From NCBI RefSeq assembly GCF_013426895.1, contig NZ_AP023174.1, positions 3,658,001 to 3,722,000 on the forward strand: 64,000 nt of DNA. Reading direction: 5' to 3'. Shown piece by piece: positions 52,364-61,355 of this stretch. The stretch is from Paraburkholderia largidicola. GTDB lineage: Bacteria > Pseudomonadota > Gammaproteobacteria > Burkholderiales > Burkholderiaceae. The position numbers and the translations under genes are program-made. Within the stretch, counting starts at the first letter, position 1. Every line of letters begins with the position of its first letter. A model generated the notes under the pieces. It was given only the letters and a program-made list of their open reading frames with translations. It made no database searches and was not told the DNA's origin.

Positions 52364-52446
52364 TCGGACGAATGCCGGTGACGCTCCAAAACCCTGACGA
52401 AAACCCGTTATGAAAGCGTTTTGCAGGTAATCAGGCCACCAAACCT

Positions 52447-52677
52447 TCACTTCTTTAGGCGATTCTTAAGGGACACGTAAGAATCCCACGCGGCGCGGGC
52501 AATCTCGTCCATTCCTTCCTGCGGCAGCACGGTCTGTCGCTGTACAATCATCAGCGCATACGGCTTGGAGAGCGCGCTTGCCTCCTTGCACAGAACGAGT
52601 TCGTCACCGCTCGAAGGCGAGCGGGAACGCCAGAAATTGATCGCGGCTTCCAGTTCGTAGATCGTAATATCGGACAT
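52447..52677 (-). CDS. DUF3717-type small protein
   Basis: A 76-residue protein starting MSDITIYELEAAINFWRSRSP, which I recognise as the DUF3717-type family found in Burkholderiales; no function is known. It is alpha-helical and soluble by composition, with a basic C-terminus (KNRLKK). The longer frame to 52971 is a shadow of the response-regulator gene. It is convergent with phhB and divergent from the response regulator. Confidence 0.75.
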   Translation of the reverse strand: MSDITIYELEAAINFWRSRSPSSGDELVLCKEASALSKPYALMIVQRQTVLPQEGMDEIARAAWDSYVSLKNRLKK

Positions 52678-52792
52678 GGCTGGCAGATCTGTTGAAGGCC
52701 GCATCGACGGCACGCCGCACGGCATTCTGTGCAGCAGGCGCCCCGGCGAACCGCGTGCCCCTTGCCCAACCCATTGTACTTGAGCGAAACCC

Positions 52793-53479
52793 ATGCGACT
52801 CCTTCTGATCGAAGACGACCGCCCTATCGCGCGCGGCATCCAAAGCAGTCTCGAACAAGCCGGCTTCACGGTCGACATGGTCCACGACGGCATCTTCGCC
52901 GAACAGGCCCTCACACAAAACCGCCATGAGCTCGTGATCCTCGATCTGGGTCTGCCCGGCATCGACGGCATGACGCTGCTCTCGCGTTTCCGTCAGAGCA
53001 ACCGTCATACGCCCGTGATCGTGCTGACCGCGCGCGACGAACTGAACGACCGCGTGCAAGGCCTCAACTCCGGCGCCGACGACTACATGCTGAAGCCGTT
53101 CGAACCCGCGGAACTCGAAGCGCGTATTCGCGCCGTGATGCGCCGCAGCGGACCTCATGGCGACATGCCGCGTCCGGAAGTGTCGCTGGGTGGCGTGCGT
53201 CTGTCGGGTGTGGATCGCCGCATCTTCAACGACGACAAGCCGCTCGAACTGTCGCCGCGCGAATTCGCGGTGCTGGAAATGCTGTTGCTGCGCCATGGCC
53301 GCGTGGTCAGCAAGGCGCAACTGCAGGATCACCTGACGCACTTCGGCGGCGATCTCGGCGACACCGCGATCGAAGTCTATGTGCACCGGGTGCGCAAAAA
53401 GCTCGAAAACTGCCGCGTCGAAATCGTCACGGTGCGCGGCTTCGGCTATCTGCTCCAGGAAATCCGCCAGGCGTCATAA
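52793..53479 (+). CDS. OmpR-family response regulator
   Basis: A 228-residue two-component regulator. The receiver domain has the acidic pair EDD at residues 8-10, the phosphorylation site Asp51 in LDLGLPGIDG, and the switch Thr/Lys positions (VLTARDE, LKPF). The C-terminal winged helix (ELSPREFAVLEMLLLRHGRVVSKAQLQDHL) is of the OmpR/PhoB type. It resembles TctD/QseB-type regulators. The gene for its sensor kinase begins 194 bases downstream. Confidence 0.94.
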   Translation: MRLLLIEDDRPIARGIQSSLEQAGFTVDMVHDGIFAEQALTQNRHELVILDLGLPGIDGMTLLSRFRQSNRHTPVIVLTARDELNDRVQGLNSGADDYMLKPFEPAELEARIRAVMRRSGPHGDMPRPEVSLGGVRLSGVDRRIFNDDKPLELSPREFAVLEMLLLRHGRVVSKAQLQDHLTHFGGDLGDTAIEVYVHRVRKKLENCRVEIVTVRGFGYLLQEIRQAS

Positions 53480-53673
53480 TGGTCGCCAGGACCGTTGTGG
53501 TCTGACGGCGTCCGGGTTGTCCGACGGGCGGCCGCAAGCGCATCTTCATCCATGCGCGGCGGCCGCCTGTGTCATTCAGCCCGGATGTGAATTGCCGTTT
53601 CAACTGTATTTGGAACGCATGACTGACGCGGTCGATCATCCCTCGGCGTCGGTCTTTTACCGCGGGTTCGATC

Positions 53674-55176
53674 ATGCCCTATCCCGCCGCGAATAGCCTG
53701 CGCCGCCAGTTGTTGCGCCGGCTCGCCGCTCCCCTTTCGCTGCTCGCGCTGATGAGCGGCCTCATCGCGTACTGGCTCGCGTGGCAATACACGCAGCATG
53801 TCGTCGACCGTTCGCTCGCCGACCTCGCCACGGCCATTTCGAAGCAGATCCAGATTGCCGGCCCCGAGGCGCCGATCACCGTGCCGCCGCTCGCGCAGGC
53901 GATGTTCTCGGATCCCGTCGAACAACTGGTGTATCGGATCAGCAATGGCGAAACAGAAATTGCCGGCGATCCGAAGCTGCCGCTGCAAGGCACCAACGTG
54001 CGGCGCATGCACTACGCGTACGTGTTCGAGACGCAGCATGAAGGCACAGCCGTGCGGGTCGCGCAGGTTCGCGTCGATCAGCCGACGGGCAATCCCGTCG
54101 TTATCGAAGTCGGCCAGCCGGTGCATCACCGCTTCCGTATCGCCGCCGAATTTCTGGTTGCGATCATGATGCCGCTGCTGCTGTTGCTGCTCGCGGGCTG
54201 GGTGATCGTGTGGCGCGTCGTGAACCAGCAGTTGAACCCGCTGACCGATCTCGCCGATTCGCTGAACCGCCAGACGCACACGTCGCTGGAACCCGTCGAC
54301 GAAACCTTCGTCCCCGTTGAAATCCGTCCGCTGACGGGCGCGCTGAACGGTTTGCTCGACCGGCTGAAATCCGCGCTCGACGCGCAGCGCAAATTCATCG
54401 CCGACGCTGCGCATCAGCTGCGCACACCGCTCACTGCGATCAAGCTGCACGCGGAACAGGCAGCCATTGCGCGCGATCCGCAACAGACGCTCGCCGCCGT
54501 CAAGGAACTGCGTGCGGCTGCCGATCGCGCGGTGCGTCTGTCGAACCAGCTGCTGTCGCTGGCGCGTGCTGAGCCGGGTGAACAAGCCGCGCGTTTTGTG
54601 AATCTGGACGTCGCATCGCTCGCTTTCGATACTGGCGCCGAGTGGGTGCCGCGCGCGCTTGCCGTGCATGTGGATCTCGGATTCCAGCGGCTCGACGATC
54701 CGTCGAACGATCACCCGTTGATTGCGCGCGGCAACCCTGTGTTGTTGCGCGAAGTGATCGCGAACCTGCTCGACAATGCGCTGAAATACGTGCCGCCGTC
54801 ACGGATGAACGGCGCGCGGATCACGATGACAGTCGCGCAATCGGTCGTCGATGGCATTCCGATGGCGGAAGTCACCGTCGAGGACAACGGCCCCGGCGTG
54901 CCTCACAAGCAGCAACCCGATCTGTTCAAACGCTTCTTCCGCGGCGACGGCCAGGGACTGAGCGACGGCACCGTCGACGGTGGCGCGGGTCTCGGCCTTG
55001 CGATCGTGCACGACATCATGGCGCTGCATCACGGCAGCGTGCATTACGAAGATGCCGCTGATGGCGGCGCACGCTTTATCGTGAGGCTTCCCGTTGCGGC
55101 GGGCGCCGTGCTGCGCGCGCCGGAACCGCAGCGTGAAACAAAAAAACCGGCGCATCATGCGCCGGTCGATCCCTGA
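53674..55176 (+). CDS. Sensor histidine kinase (TctE/QseC-like)
   Basis: A 500-residue inner-membrane kinase paired with the upstream regulator. An N-terminal helix (LLALMSGLIAYWLAWQY), a periplasmic sensor of ~135 residues of the two-component sensor kinase N-terminal type, and a second helix (VAIMMPLLLLLLAGWVIVWRV) are followed by an H-box DAAHQLRTPLTAIK with phospho-acceptor His247. The N-box VIANLLDNALKY, G1 DNGPGVP and G2 GAGLGLAIV are intact. The last codons overlap an antisense terminator. TctE-like sensors often detect tricarboxylates, but the ligand cannot be read from sequence. Confidence 0.93.
   Translation: MPYPAANSLRRQLLRRLAAPLSLLALMSGLIAYWLAWQYTQHVVDRSLADLATAISKQIQIAGPEAPITVPPLAQAMFSDPVEQLVYRISNGETEIAGDPKLPLQGTNVRRMHYAYVFETQHEGTAVRVAQVRVDQPTGNPVVIEVGQPVHHRFRIAAEFLVAIMMPLLLLLLAGWVIVWRVVNQQLNPLTDLADSLNRQTHTSLEPVDETFVPVEIRPLTGALNGLLDRLKSALDAQRKFIADAAHQLRTPLTAIKLHAEQAAIARDPQQTLAAVKELRAAADRAVRLSNQLLSLARAEPGEQAARFVNLDVASLAFDTGAEWVPRALAVHVDLGFQRLDDPSNDHPLIARGNPVLLREVIANLLDNALKYVPPSRMNGARITMTVAQSVVDGIPMAEVTVEDNGPGVPHKQQPDLFKRFFRGDGQGLSDGTVDGGAGLGLAIVHDIMALHHGSVHYEDAADGGARFIVRLPVAAGAVLRAPEPQRETKKPAHHAPVDP
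55140..55166 (-). terminator. Intrinsic terminator of the SET-domain gene, embedded in the kinase coding sequence
   Basis: ACCGGCGCAT and ATGCGCCGGT pair perfectly around one base (55146-55166). On the minus strand seven Ts follow (As at 55140-55146 on the plus strand). It lies 63 bases past the SET gene stop codon but inside the final codons of the plus-strand kinase gene (encoding KKPAHHAP). Confidence 0.75.
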
Positions 55177-55228
55177 AGCGTGTCCCAAGAAGTGCGCTGC
55201 GTTCGATACGAACGGCAGCGCACATGGG

Positions 55229-55711
55229 TCACTTTTTCTTCTTCGCTTTCTTCTCGTCCTTCTTGTCCGGTGCGGCGAGCATCGTGCCGCGGCACTTGCG
55301 CGCGCCGCAACGGCACTCGTATTCCTTCTTCAGCTTCTTCGTCTGACGCGCGTCGATCACGAGCCCGTAGTCGTAGAACAGCTCTTCGCCCGCGTCGATA
55401 TCACGCAACGCGTCGATAAATACGTGGCCGTCGATCTCTTCCGCTTCGCAGTTCGGCGCGCACGAGTGGTTGATCCAGCGTGCGCTGTTGCCCTTCACCT
55501 TGCCGTCGATCACGTCGCCGCTATCGAGTGCGAAGTAGAACGTGTGATTCGGTTCGTCCGGATTGTGAGGATGCCGCCGCAGCGCTTCCTTCCAGGAAAT
55601 CCGTTGGCCCTTGTATTCGATCAACCGCTCGCCGGCTGCGATCGGTTCGAGTGCAAACACGCCTTTGCCGTGCACGCCCGATTGACGCACAGCGATCCTG
55701 CGTGAACTCAT
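55229..55711 (-). CDS. SET-domain protein lysine methyltransferase-like
   Basis: A 160-residue protein that is essentially a complete SET domain: GVHGKGVFALEPIAAGERLIEYKG at the N-terminus, NHSCAPNCEAEEIDGHVFIDALRDIDAGEELFYDYG in the centre, and a post-SET cysteine cluster (CRCGARKCRG). With the cysteine of NHSCAPNC this could form the zinc site seen in SET1/MLL-type enzymes. The C-terminus is a lysine-rich tail. AAGGA lies eight bases before the ATG. It likely methylates a protein lysine; whether the target is a nucleoid protein or a host protein is unknown. Confidence 0.85.
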   Translation of the reverse strand: MSSRRIAVRQSGVHGKGVFALEPIAAGERLIEYKGQRISWKEALRRHPHNPDEPNHTFYFALDSGDVIDGKVKGNSARWINHSCAPNCEAEEIDGHVFIDALRDIDAGEELFYDYGLVIDARQTKKLKKEYECRCGARKCRGTMLAAPDKKDEKKAKKKK

Positions 55712-55817
55712 TGAATCAATCCTTGTAGAACGGTGGATGAATAAACGCCTTGTTTGCCGATGCCTCCGCGTTCGAGGCGCCTTCGCAGATGCGTGGCTTT
55801 TCTGACGCGGATAGCAA

Positions 55818-55842
55818 ACGCGGCGCCTTGCTGGCGCCGCGT
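55818..55842. terminator. GC-rich hairpin downstream of the old-yellow-enzyme gene
   Basis: ACGCGGCGCC and GGCGCCGCGT pair perfectly around TTGCT. On the minus strand only TTTGC follows. It is 134 bases beyond the minus-strand stop at 55976 and 107 bases before the SET start; a terminator function is plausible but weak. Confidence 0.4.
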
Positions 55843-55975
55843 CGACATGCGACGCACACAGCGTCACAACCGAAATCGTACACGGATGATGTGGCTTCGT
55901 TCAACCGTCTTACGTACAGATCCACATCGCATGTGCGCGTGATGCGTATTCTACGTAGTCGGTCGAACGCAGCGT

Positions 55976-57088
55976 TCAGCGCTGACCGAAGGAAATATCG
56001 CCGAACAGCGCCTTCTGTTCGCGCGGTTGCGAGCGCCAGTATTGCGGCGGAGCGTCCACCGTCGCGCCGAGTTGCGCGGCCGCGTGCCACGGCCAGCGCG
56101 GATCGTAGAGCATCGCGCGGGCCATCGCGATGAGATCCGCGTCGCCCTCTTCGATCAGCCGGTTCGCGTGCTCGGGGTCCGTGATCAGGCCAACGGCCAT
56201 CGTCGTCATGCCTGTCGCTTCCTTCACTGCCTTTGCGAACGGCACCTGATAGCCGGGTTCGAGCGGGATCTTCTGCAACGGCGACACGCCACCCGACGAC
56301 ACATCGACCCAGTCGCAGCCGCGCTTCTTCAACTCTTGCGCGAACGCGATCGTGTCTTCGATCGTGATGCCGCCATCCACCCAGTCGATTGCCGAGACGC
56401 GCACGCCGACGGGTTTGTCGGCGGGGAATGCGGCGCGCACGATGTCGAAGATTTCGAGCGGAAAACGCATACGATTTTCGCGCGAGCCGCCGTATTCGTC
56501 GCTGCGCTGGTTCGCAAGCGGCGACAGGAACTGATGCAGCAGATAACCGTGTGCGGCATGCACTTCGAGTGCATCGATGCCCAGACGCGCAGCACGCCGC
56601 GCCGACGCTGCGAACGCCTCGCGGATGCGGTTGAGACCCGCGTTGTCCAGCGCGAGCGGCGGCTCCTCTCCGGCCTTGTGCGGCAACGCGGACGGCGCAT
56701 GCGGCAGCCAGCCGCCGTCGGCGACGGGAATCAGTTGCCCGCCTTCCCACGGCACGTTACTCGAAGCCTTGCGCCCCGCGTGCGAGAGCTGCATCGCGAC
56801 GTGCACTTTCGAGTGCTTGCGGATCGCGGCGAGCACAGGCTTCAGGGCTTCTTCCGTCGCGTCGTCCCACAGGCCGAGGTCGGCAGGCGTGATGCGGCCA
56901 TCGGGCTCGACGGCCGTCGCCTCGATGCACAGCATGCCCGCGCCCGACAGCGCAAGATGGCCGAGATGGATCATGTGCCATGCCGTCGCTTCGCCGCGTT
57001 CGGCAGAGTATTGACACATCGGTGACACGACAATGCGGTTCGGCAGCGTCACGCTACGCAGCGTGAGCGGAGTGAAAAGTGCGCTCAT
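55976..57088 (-). CDS. NADH:flavin oxidoreductase, old yellow enzyme (YqjM type)
   Basis: A 370-residue FMN-dependent ene-reductase. The motif PMCQYSAERGEATAWHMIHLGHLALSGAGM carries the YqjM-class cysteine, and AAHGYLLHQFLSPLANQRSDEYGG and the C-terminal ARAMLYDPRWP are family features. It reduces alpha,beta-unsaturated carbonyls or nitro compounds with NAD(P)H. An upstream ATG at 57106 would add six residues; neither start has a strong ribosome site. It stands alone. Confidence 0.92.
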   Translation of the reverse strand: MSALFTPLTLRSVTLPNRIVVSPMCQYSAERGEATAWHMIHLGHLALSGAGMLCIEATAVEPDGRITPADLGLWDDATEEALKPVLAAIRKHSKVHVAMQLSHAGRKASSNVPWEGGQLIPVADGGWLPHAPSALPHKAGEEPPLALDNAGLNRIREAFAASARRAARLGIDALEVHAAHGYLLHQFLSPLANQRSDEYGGSRENRMRFPLEIFDIVRAAFPADKPVGVRVSAIDWVDGGITIEDTIAFAQELKKRGCDWVDVSSGGVSPLQKIPLEPGYQVPFAKAVKEATGMTTMAVGLITDPEHANRLIEEGDADLIAMARAMLYDPRWPWHAAAQLGATVDAPPQYWRSQPREQKALFGDISFGQR

Positions 57089-57186
57089 GGTGGTGGGATT
57101 ACCCATCGAAACTCAAGAGCGATCGAGGATAGCACCGGGTCCGATTTGCTGCAGACGGCCAGGCGCGTCCCTTTCAACAGGGTGAG

Positions 57187-57918
57187 TCAGCTTTGACTGT
57201 GAGGCGTATCGAGGCGCTTCGACCACGATTCGACTTCGCCGCTTTCGAGGCGCTTCATCGCGGTCTTGCGCCACGATGGCGTCAACGTGTCGAGCTGTGC
57301 CATCGCCTCCAGCGCCTGCCGGTCGTCGCGATCGACATAGAGCACGCGCAACAGGCGCTCGACGCTCCACTGCGCGTGAGGACGCGCGAGCCGCTCGATT
57401 GAATCGCCTGCGCCGACTTCGCCCGCTTCGAGCACGCGGTAATACCAGCCCGTGCGGCGCGTGTTCTGCACGGCGCGCGACATGTCGGCGCGCGCGAACC
57501 GCAGGTTCAGTTTCCAGCACGGCTGGCGAGGCTGCGATACCTGAACGATCGCCCCGCCGATCCGGTACACGTCGCCGACGCAAACATCCGCTTCCGTCAG
57601 GCCGCGCGTGCTGAGGTTTTCGCCGAATGCACCGCATCCGTCGAGCGTCGACAGACCGGAGGTGCCCGCCTGCCATTCGCTGCGCCAGGTTGCGTAGTGG
57701 TCGAACGGATAGTGATGCAGCGCTTTTTCCGGGCCGCCGTGATGCTTGAGTTCGGCCTGCTGATCACCTTCGAGGCCTGTTTCGCCCAGCCACACACGGC
57801 CATCGACAGGCGTCTTGCCGATCGCACTCGTCTTGCCCGGCAGGTCACCGTCCAACGGGGCGATCTTGCCGGTCAGCACGGCATCGACGGTAGAAGCGCG
57901 GTGATCCACGACGGTCAT
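57187..57918 (-). CDS. MOSC-domain protein (YiiM-like)
   Basis: A 243-residue protein of the MOSC family, which uses a molybdenum cofactor bound through a cysteine. The segment QPRQPCWKLNLRFARADM contains that conserved cysteine, and GLEGDQQAELKHHGGPEKALHHYP is a typical YiiM motif. Members reduce N-hydroxylated compounds such as 6-hydroxylaminopurine. It starts 10 bases after the stop of the amidotransferase gene, so the two form a transcription unit. The longer frame to 58002 is a shadow. Confidence 0.9.
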   Translation of the reverse strand: MTVVDHRASTVDAVLTGKIAPLDGDLPGKTSAIGKTPVDGRVWLGETGLEGDQQAELKHHGGPEKALHHYPFDHYATWRSEWQAGTSGLSTLDGCGAFGENLSTRGLTEADVCVGDVYRIGGAIVQVSQPRQPCWKLNLRFARADMSRAVQNTRRTGWYYRVLEAGEVGAGDSIERLARPHAQWSVERLLRVLYVDRDDRQALEAMAQLDTLTPSWRKTAMKRLESGEVESWSKRLDTPHSQS

Positions 57919-57928
57919 TGGGATGTGT

Positions 57929-58642
57929 TCAGGGTCGCGCGGCCAGCTGATCGAGCCATTCGCCGAACATGCTGGTCGCCGCGGCCTCCAGCTTCGGGCC
58001 ATGCTTCGCGGTATCGGCGCGCAGCGTGCGCACGTCGATGCCGTGGCCCGCGATTTCGCCGGCGTTGCCGATCAGCCAGGGCTCGAAACGGTCAGTGCGG
58101 ATTTCAGGGTGACATTGCAGGCCAAGCACATGCTTGCCCCACGAGAACGCCTGGTTCTCACAGGCCGGCGTGGAGGCGAGATGCACCGCGCCTTGCGGAA
58201 GATCGAATGTATCGCCGTGCCAATGAAGCATCGACGTGTGCGCTGCATCCAGATGCCGCAGCGGCGACTGCTTGCCGGCATCGGTGAGCGTCAACGGCGT
58301 CCAGCCGATTTCCGTCTGCCCCGACGGATAGACTCGCGCGCCGAGCACACGCGCGATCAGTTGCGCGCCGAGACAGATGCCGAGCGTCGGCAAGCCTGCG
58401 GCGATACGCTTTTCGATCATGGAGACCAACGGCGCGATGGTCGGATAGCGATCGTCGTCGTAGGCGCTGATTGGACCGCCGAGCACCACCATCAGCGACG
58501 GCATCACGGGGTTGGGCGCCTCGATGCGCGCGAAGCCGACATCCAGATAGCGGACAGGACGCCCCCGCTCGCCGAGCACCCGTTCGAGACTGCCCAGATC
58601 CTCGAAGTGCACATGGCGGATGGCGAGAACTTCGTGATGCAT
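57929..58642 (-). CDS. Class-I glutamine amidotransferase-like protein (GuaA-type domain, unassigned substrate)
   Basis: A 237-residue stand-alone amidotransferase. The nucleophile is Cys90 in GICLGAQLIARVLGA, and the catalytic histidine and glutamate are in LQCHPEIR. There is no synthetase domain, so it is not GMP synthase; such proteins may hydrolyse gamma-glutamyl or other amides. The ATG at 58642 is used because the upstream TTG lacks support; GGTGGGA lies eight bases before it. It precedes the MOSC gene. Confidence 0.88.
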   Translation of the reverse strand: MHHEVLAIRHVHFEDLGSLERVLGERGRPVRYLDVGFARIEAPNPVMPSLMVVLGGPISAYDDDRYPTIAPLVSMIEKRIAAGLPTLGICLGAQLIARVLGARVYPSGQTEIGWTPLTLTDAGKQSPLRHLDAAHTSMLHWHGDTFDLPQGAVHLASTPACENQAFSWGKHVLGLQCHPEIRTDRFEPWLIGNAGEIAGHGIDVRTLRADTAKHGPKLEAAATSMFGEWLDQLAARP

Positions 58643-58787
58643 CGGCAAATCCCACCGTCAGGTTGACTGGACGCGCCCAAAGGCGCGCCGGAAGACACGC
58701 CGTCTGCCGATGCGCAAAACGGCGCAAGCTCGCCCGCCCCGCTCGCGCAAACCCACGAGCGGCGGCCGGCTCAGCAGTTTAGCCGAC

Positions 58788-59432
58788 TCAGGCTTGCTGC
58801 GCGAAGATCTTCCAGGTCTTTTTCTGCGTGGCGGCGTCGGCCGTTTCGTGTACCGAGCAGTCCAGGCGCAGATCGGTATCCGACATCGACAGATCGAGCA
58901 GCATGCAGCGATGCGGCGTTTTCTTCGGGTTCTTGCTCGGCTCGAAATGCGTGCAGGTCACGCACATCCGGTGCGGCGGAATGTGGCCTTGCACTTCGAG
59001 CTGACGCACGGTCTTCAGCAACGTGCGATAGAAGATCGATTGCTCTTCGTCGCGCAGCGTGCCGACCGCCTTCGCGAGGAAGTCGGGCCATTGCGCGGCG
59101 CGCTTGGCCGCAGTGCGGCCGCGAGCCGTCAGACGCACGGCCAGCGCGCGCCCGTCGTCGAGCGCGCGGCGCTTTTCGACGAGACCCTTGCTTTCCAGCG
59201 TGCTCACGGCATCGCTGGTGGTCGCGGCCGTCAACGCCGTTTCGCGTGCGATTTCGCCGAGCCGCATCGGCCCCTTGCGCTGCATCAGCAGCACGAGGAT
59301 TTCGCCCTGGGTAGGCGTCAGACCCGCGCCTTCCGCCCATTCCCATGCCTGGCTCCGCATGGCCGTGCTGAGTCGCAGCAGGCTGTGGGTCACCCGCCCG
59401 GTTGCCTGCTCTCCGTATACGCCTTCGCTCAT
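58788..59432 (-). CDS. MarR-family regulator with a cysteine-rich C-terminal extension
   Basis: A 214-residue regulator. Residues ~15-145 form the MarR winged helix (LTPTQGEILVLLMQRKGPMRLGEIARETALTAATTSDAVSTLESKGLVEKRRALDDGRA). A C-terminal extension holds CVTCTHF, HRCMLLD and LDCSVHE, four cysteines plus histidines in a pattern that suggests a metal or redox site (inference). The start at 59432 is supported by GAAAGA upstream; the frame to 59531 is not protein-like. It is divergent to no obvious target; the gene upstream is the gshA-like ligase, beyond a large gap. Confidence 0.88.
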   Translation of the reverse strand: MSEGVYGEQATGRVTHSLLRLSTAMRSQAWEWAEGAGLTPTQGEILVLLMQRKGPMRLGEIARETALTAATTSDAVSTLESKGLVEKRRALDDGRALAVRLTARGRTAAKRAAQWPDFLAKAVGTLRDEEQSIFYRTLLKTVRQLEVQGHIPPHRMCVTCTHFEPSKNPKKTPHRCMLLDLSMSDTDLRLDCSVHETADAATQKKTWKIFAQQA

Positions 59433-59930
59433 AGTCTTTCGTTCGTTGTTGACAGCGTGCCGTTGCCCGTCGACATCCGATTTCCGATGCCGGCGCGCCG
59501 ACAGTCTGTGGGGGGAAGCTTCGCCGGTCAATCCGGCTCGCCGATTCCTACTATCTCAAAAACTTCCTGCGATGCGGGCCTTGTCCCGGCCGCTTACTCA
59601 GGCTTTGCAAATGTTCATGCAGTGCGACTGCTGCAATCTGGGCCACGCATCGACGTGATCCTGGCAGGCCGCAACGACGAAAAACGACATTCTATGCGAG
59701 AGCGGCAAATCGTACAGCTAAGTTATCCAATGCAATCTGTGGATAACCACGGGATAAGACGGGGGACGACATGTGCGTCGATTCTTGATAACTCCCTCGA
59801 CCCCAGCAGCGATGAGAATCGTTCTCCCAGGTTTACGGCCGGGATGCACGCCCGATCCGCGTGGTTATAGTTTACGCAGCCTCTTGAGTTTGCAGGGAAT
59901 TATTTGGTTGTCCACAGGCAAACGCAATGC

Positions 59931-59951
59931 TTGTTAACTACTACTACGTAT
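59931..59951 (+). repeat. Left copy of a 21-bp inverted repeat
   Basis: TTGTTAACTACTACTACGTA with one more T matches, in opposite orientation and with one mismatch, the sequence at 63207-63227. Beyond the 21 bases, both copies continue into related TACGTA/GTAAAC-containing sequence. Confidence 0.8.
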
Positions 59952-60005
59952 GTATACGTAAACTTTGAGAAAAGCTGGAGAGCGTCCTATCGGTCTTCGA
60001 TAAAA

Positions 60006-60031
60006 AGAAAAAAACCCGCAAAAAGCGGGTT
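60006..60031 (-). terminator. Intrinsic terminator of the glutamate-cysteine ligase gene
   Basis: On the minus strand AACCCGC and GCGGGTT pair around TTTTT and run into at least seven Ts. It lies 87 bases past the ligase stop codon at 60118. Confidence 0.85.
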
Positions 60032-60117
60032 TCGTTGAGTCTGCCTGACGACGAGGCAATGACATGCGACGCGCCAGCCGCGCCGGATTGCATCGTGCGG
60101 CCTGTACGCGCCAGCTT

Positions 60118-61233
60118 TTAGGCGCGCCACTGCAGGCACTGCTGCCGCACCACTTCATGCAGCGATTGTTCCTGTTCGGACACATTGCGCAACCAGGTCG
60201 CATCGTTCACCTGCCCACGCGCGATCGCGCCGATTTCTTCGAGCGCCTTGCCCGAGCCGAGCGCATCCGCATGCGGCGCGATGCGCTCGAGCGTGTGAAT
60301 GATGTCTTCGGAGATCGTACGGCGCTCACCCGTCTGAGGATCGATACACGTGCCCGCCAGACCGAAACGGCAGGCCTCGAAACGGTTGAACGTGTAGACG
60401 AGATAGTCGTCTTCCTTTGGCATCAAAGGCTTGTCGAGCAGCAGATGACGCGCGAGCGTCTGGATGTAGCAGGCAATTGCGGCCGCGCGATCGACGGAAA
60501 GCGGCGTGTCCATCACGCGCACTTCGATGGTGCCGAAGCCGGGCTTCGGCCGGATATCCCAGTAGAAGTCCTTCATGCTGTTGACGACGCCCGTGTGCAC
60601 CATCTTCGAAAAGTACTCTTCGAAGCTGTCCCACGTGAGGACGAACGGTGCGCGGCCCGACAGCGGGAACGCGAACACGGAATTCAGGCGTGCCGAGTGA
60701 AAGCCCGTATCGACGCCCTGCACGAACGGCGACGACGCCGACAGCGCGATGAAGTGCGGTATGTAGCGCGACATCGAATGCAGCAGGAACAACGCGCTAT
60801 CGGCATCCGGGCAGCCGATGTGCACGTGCTGGCCGAATACCGTGAACTGCTTCGCGAGGTAGCCGTAGAGTTCCGAAAGGTACTGAAAGCGCGGCGTGTC
60901 GACGATCTTCCGCTCGCTCCATTGCTGGAAAGCGTGCGTGCCGCCGCCGCACAGGCCGACGTTCAGCCGGTCCGCCGCGGCGACCAGCGTGTCGCGAATG
61001 GTGCGCAGATCGGCGACGGCCTGTTCGTGCGTCGTGCAGATGCCCGTCGACAGCTCGATCATGCTTTCGGTGATTTCCGGCGTGATATTGCCTGGGATCT
61101 TTTCGTCCTTGATGAGCCGGAGCAGGTCGGTTCCGGCTTTGGTCAGATCATAGTCATGGGTATTGACGATCTGCATCTCGAGTTCGACACCGAAGGTGAA
61201 CGGTTTCGAATCGACGAAGGCTTCGAGTGACAT
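60118..61233 (-). CDS. Glutamate-cysteine ligase 2 family (YbdK-type carboxylate-amine ligase)
   Basis: A 371-residue ATP-dependent ligase of the GCS2/YbdK family. The N-terminus [13 protein letters not shown] is the glutamate-binding start of the fold, and GQHVHIGC and [13 protein letters not shown] are active-site motifs. YbdK has weak gamma-glutamylcysteine synthetase activity; the true substrate is often unknown, though in this lineage the gene is commonly annotated gshA. It is followed by a clear terminator and preceded by the antiporter gene on the same strand. Confidence 0.88.
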   Translation of the reverse strand: MSLEAFVDSKPFTFGVELEMQIVNTHDYDLTKAGTDLLRLIKDEKIPGNITPEITESMIELSTGICTTHEQAVADLRTIRDTLVAAADRLNVGLCGGGTHAFQQWSERKIVDTPRFQYLSELYGYLAKQFTVFGQHVHIGCPDADSALFLLHSMSRYIPHFIALSASSPFVQGVDTGFHSARLNSVFAFPLSGRAPFVLTWDSFEEYFSKMVHTGVVNSMKDFYWDIRPKPGFGTIEVRVMDTPLSVDRAAAIACYIQTLARHLLLDKPLMPKEDDYLVYTFNRFEACRFGLAGTCIDPQTGERRTISEDIIHTLERIAPHADALGSGKALEEIGAIARGQVNDATWLRNVSEQEQSLHEVVRQQCLQWRA

Positions 61234-61355
61234 AGCGTTTCCTGATTCATGTCGGCATCAGCGCCCGATACGGGCGGCGCCGGCTGGATTGACTGTCGAA
61301 TGCTGCAGCCGAACGCTCGAGCTGCATGAAAAATAGAGGGTGCCGGCTTTCCGCT

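Larger units (their letters stand above)
59433..60117. other. Large intergenic region with DnaA boxes, palindromic repeat and GTTTAC motifs (left half of a candidate origin)
   Basis: No frame here resembles a protein. It contains a perfect DnaA box (TGTGGATAA, 59738-59746), a single-mismatch box (TTGTCCACA, 59908-59916), three GTTTAC hexamers (59831-59836, 59870-59875, and inverted at 59958-59963), and an AT-richer tract from ~59890 to 60000 with the inverted-repeat element at 59931-59951. The terminator of the downstream-coded ligase lies at 60011-60031. Confidence 0.55.
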
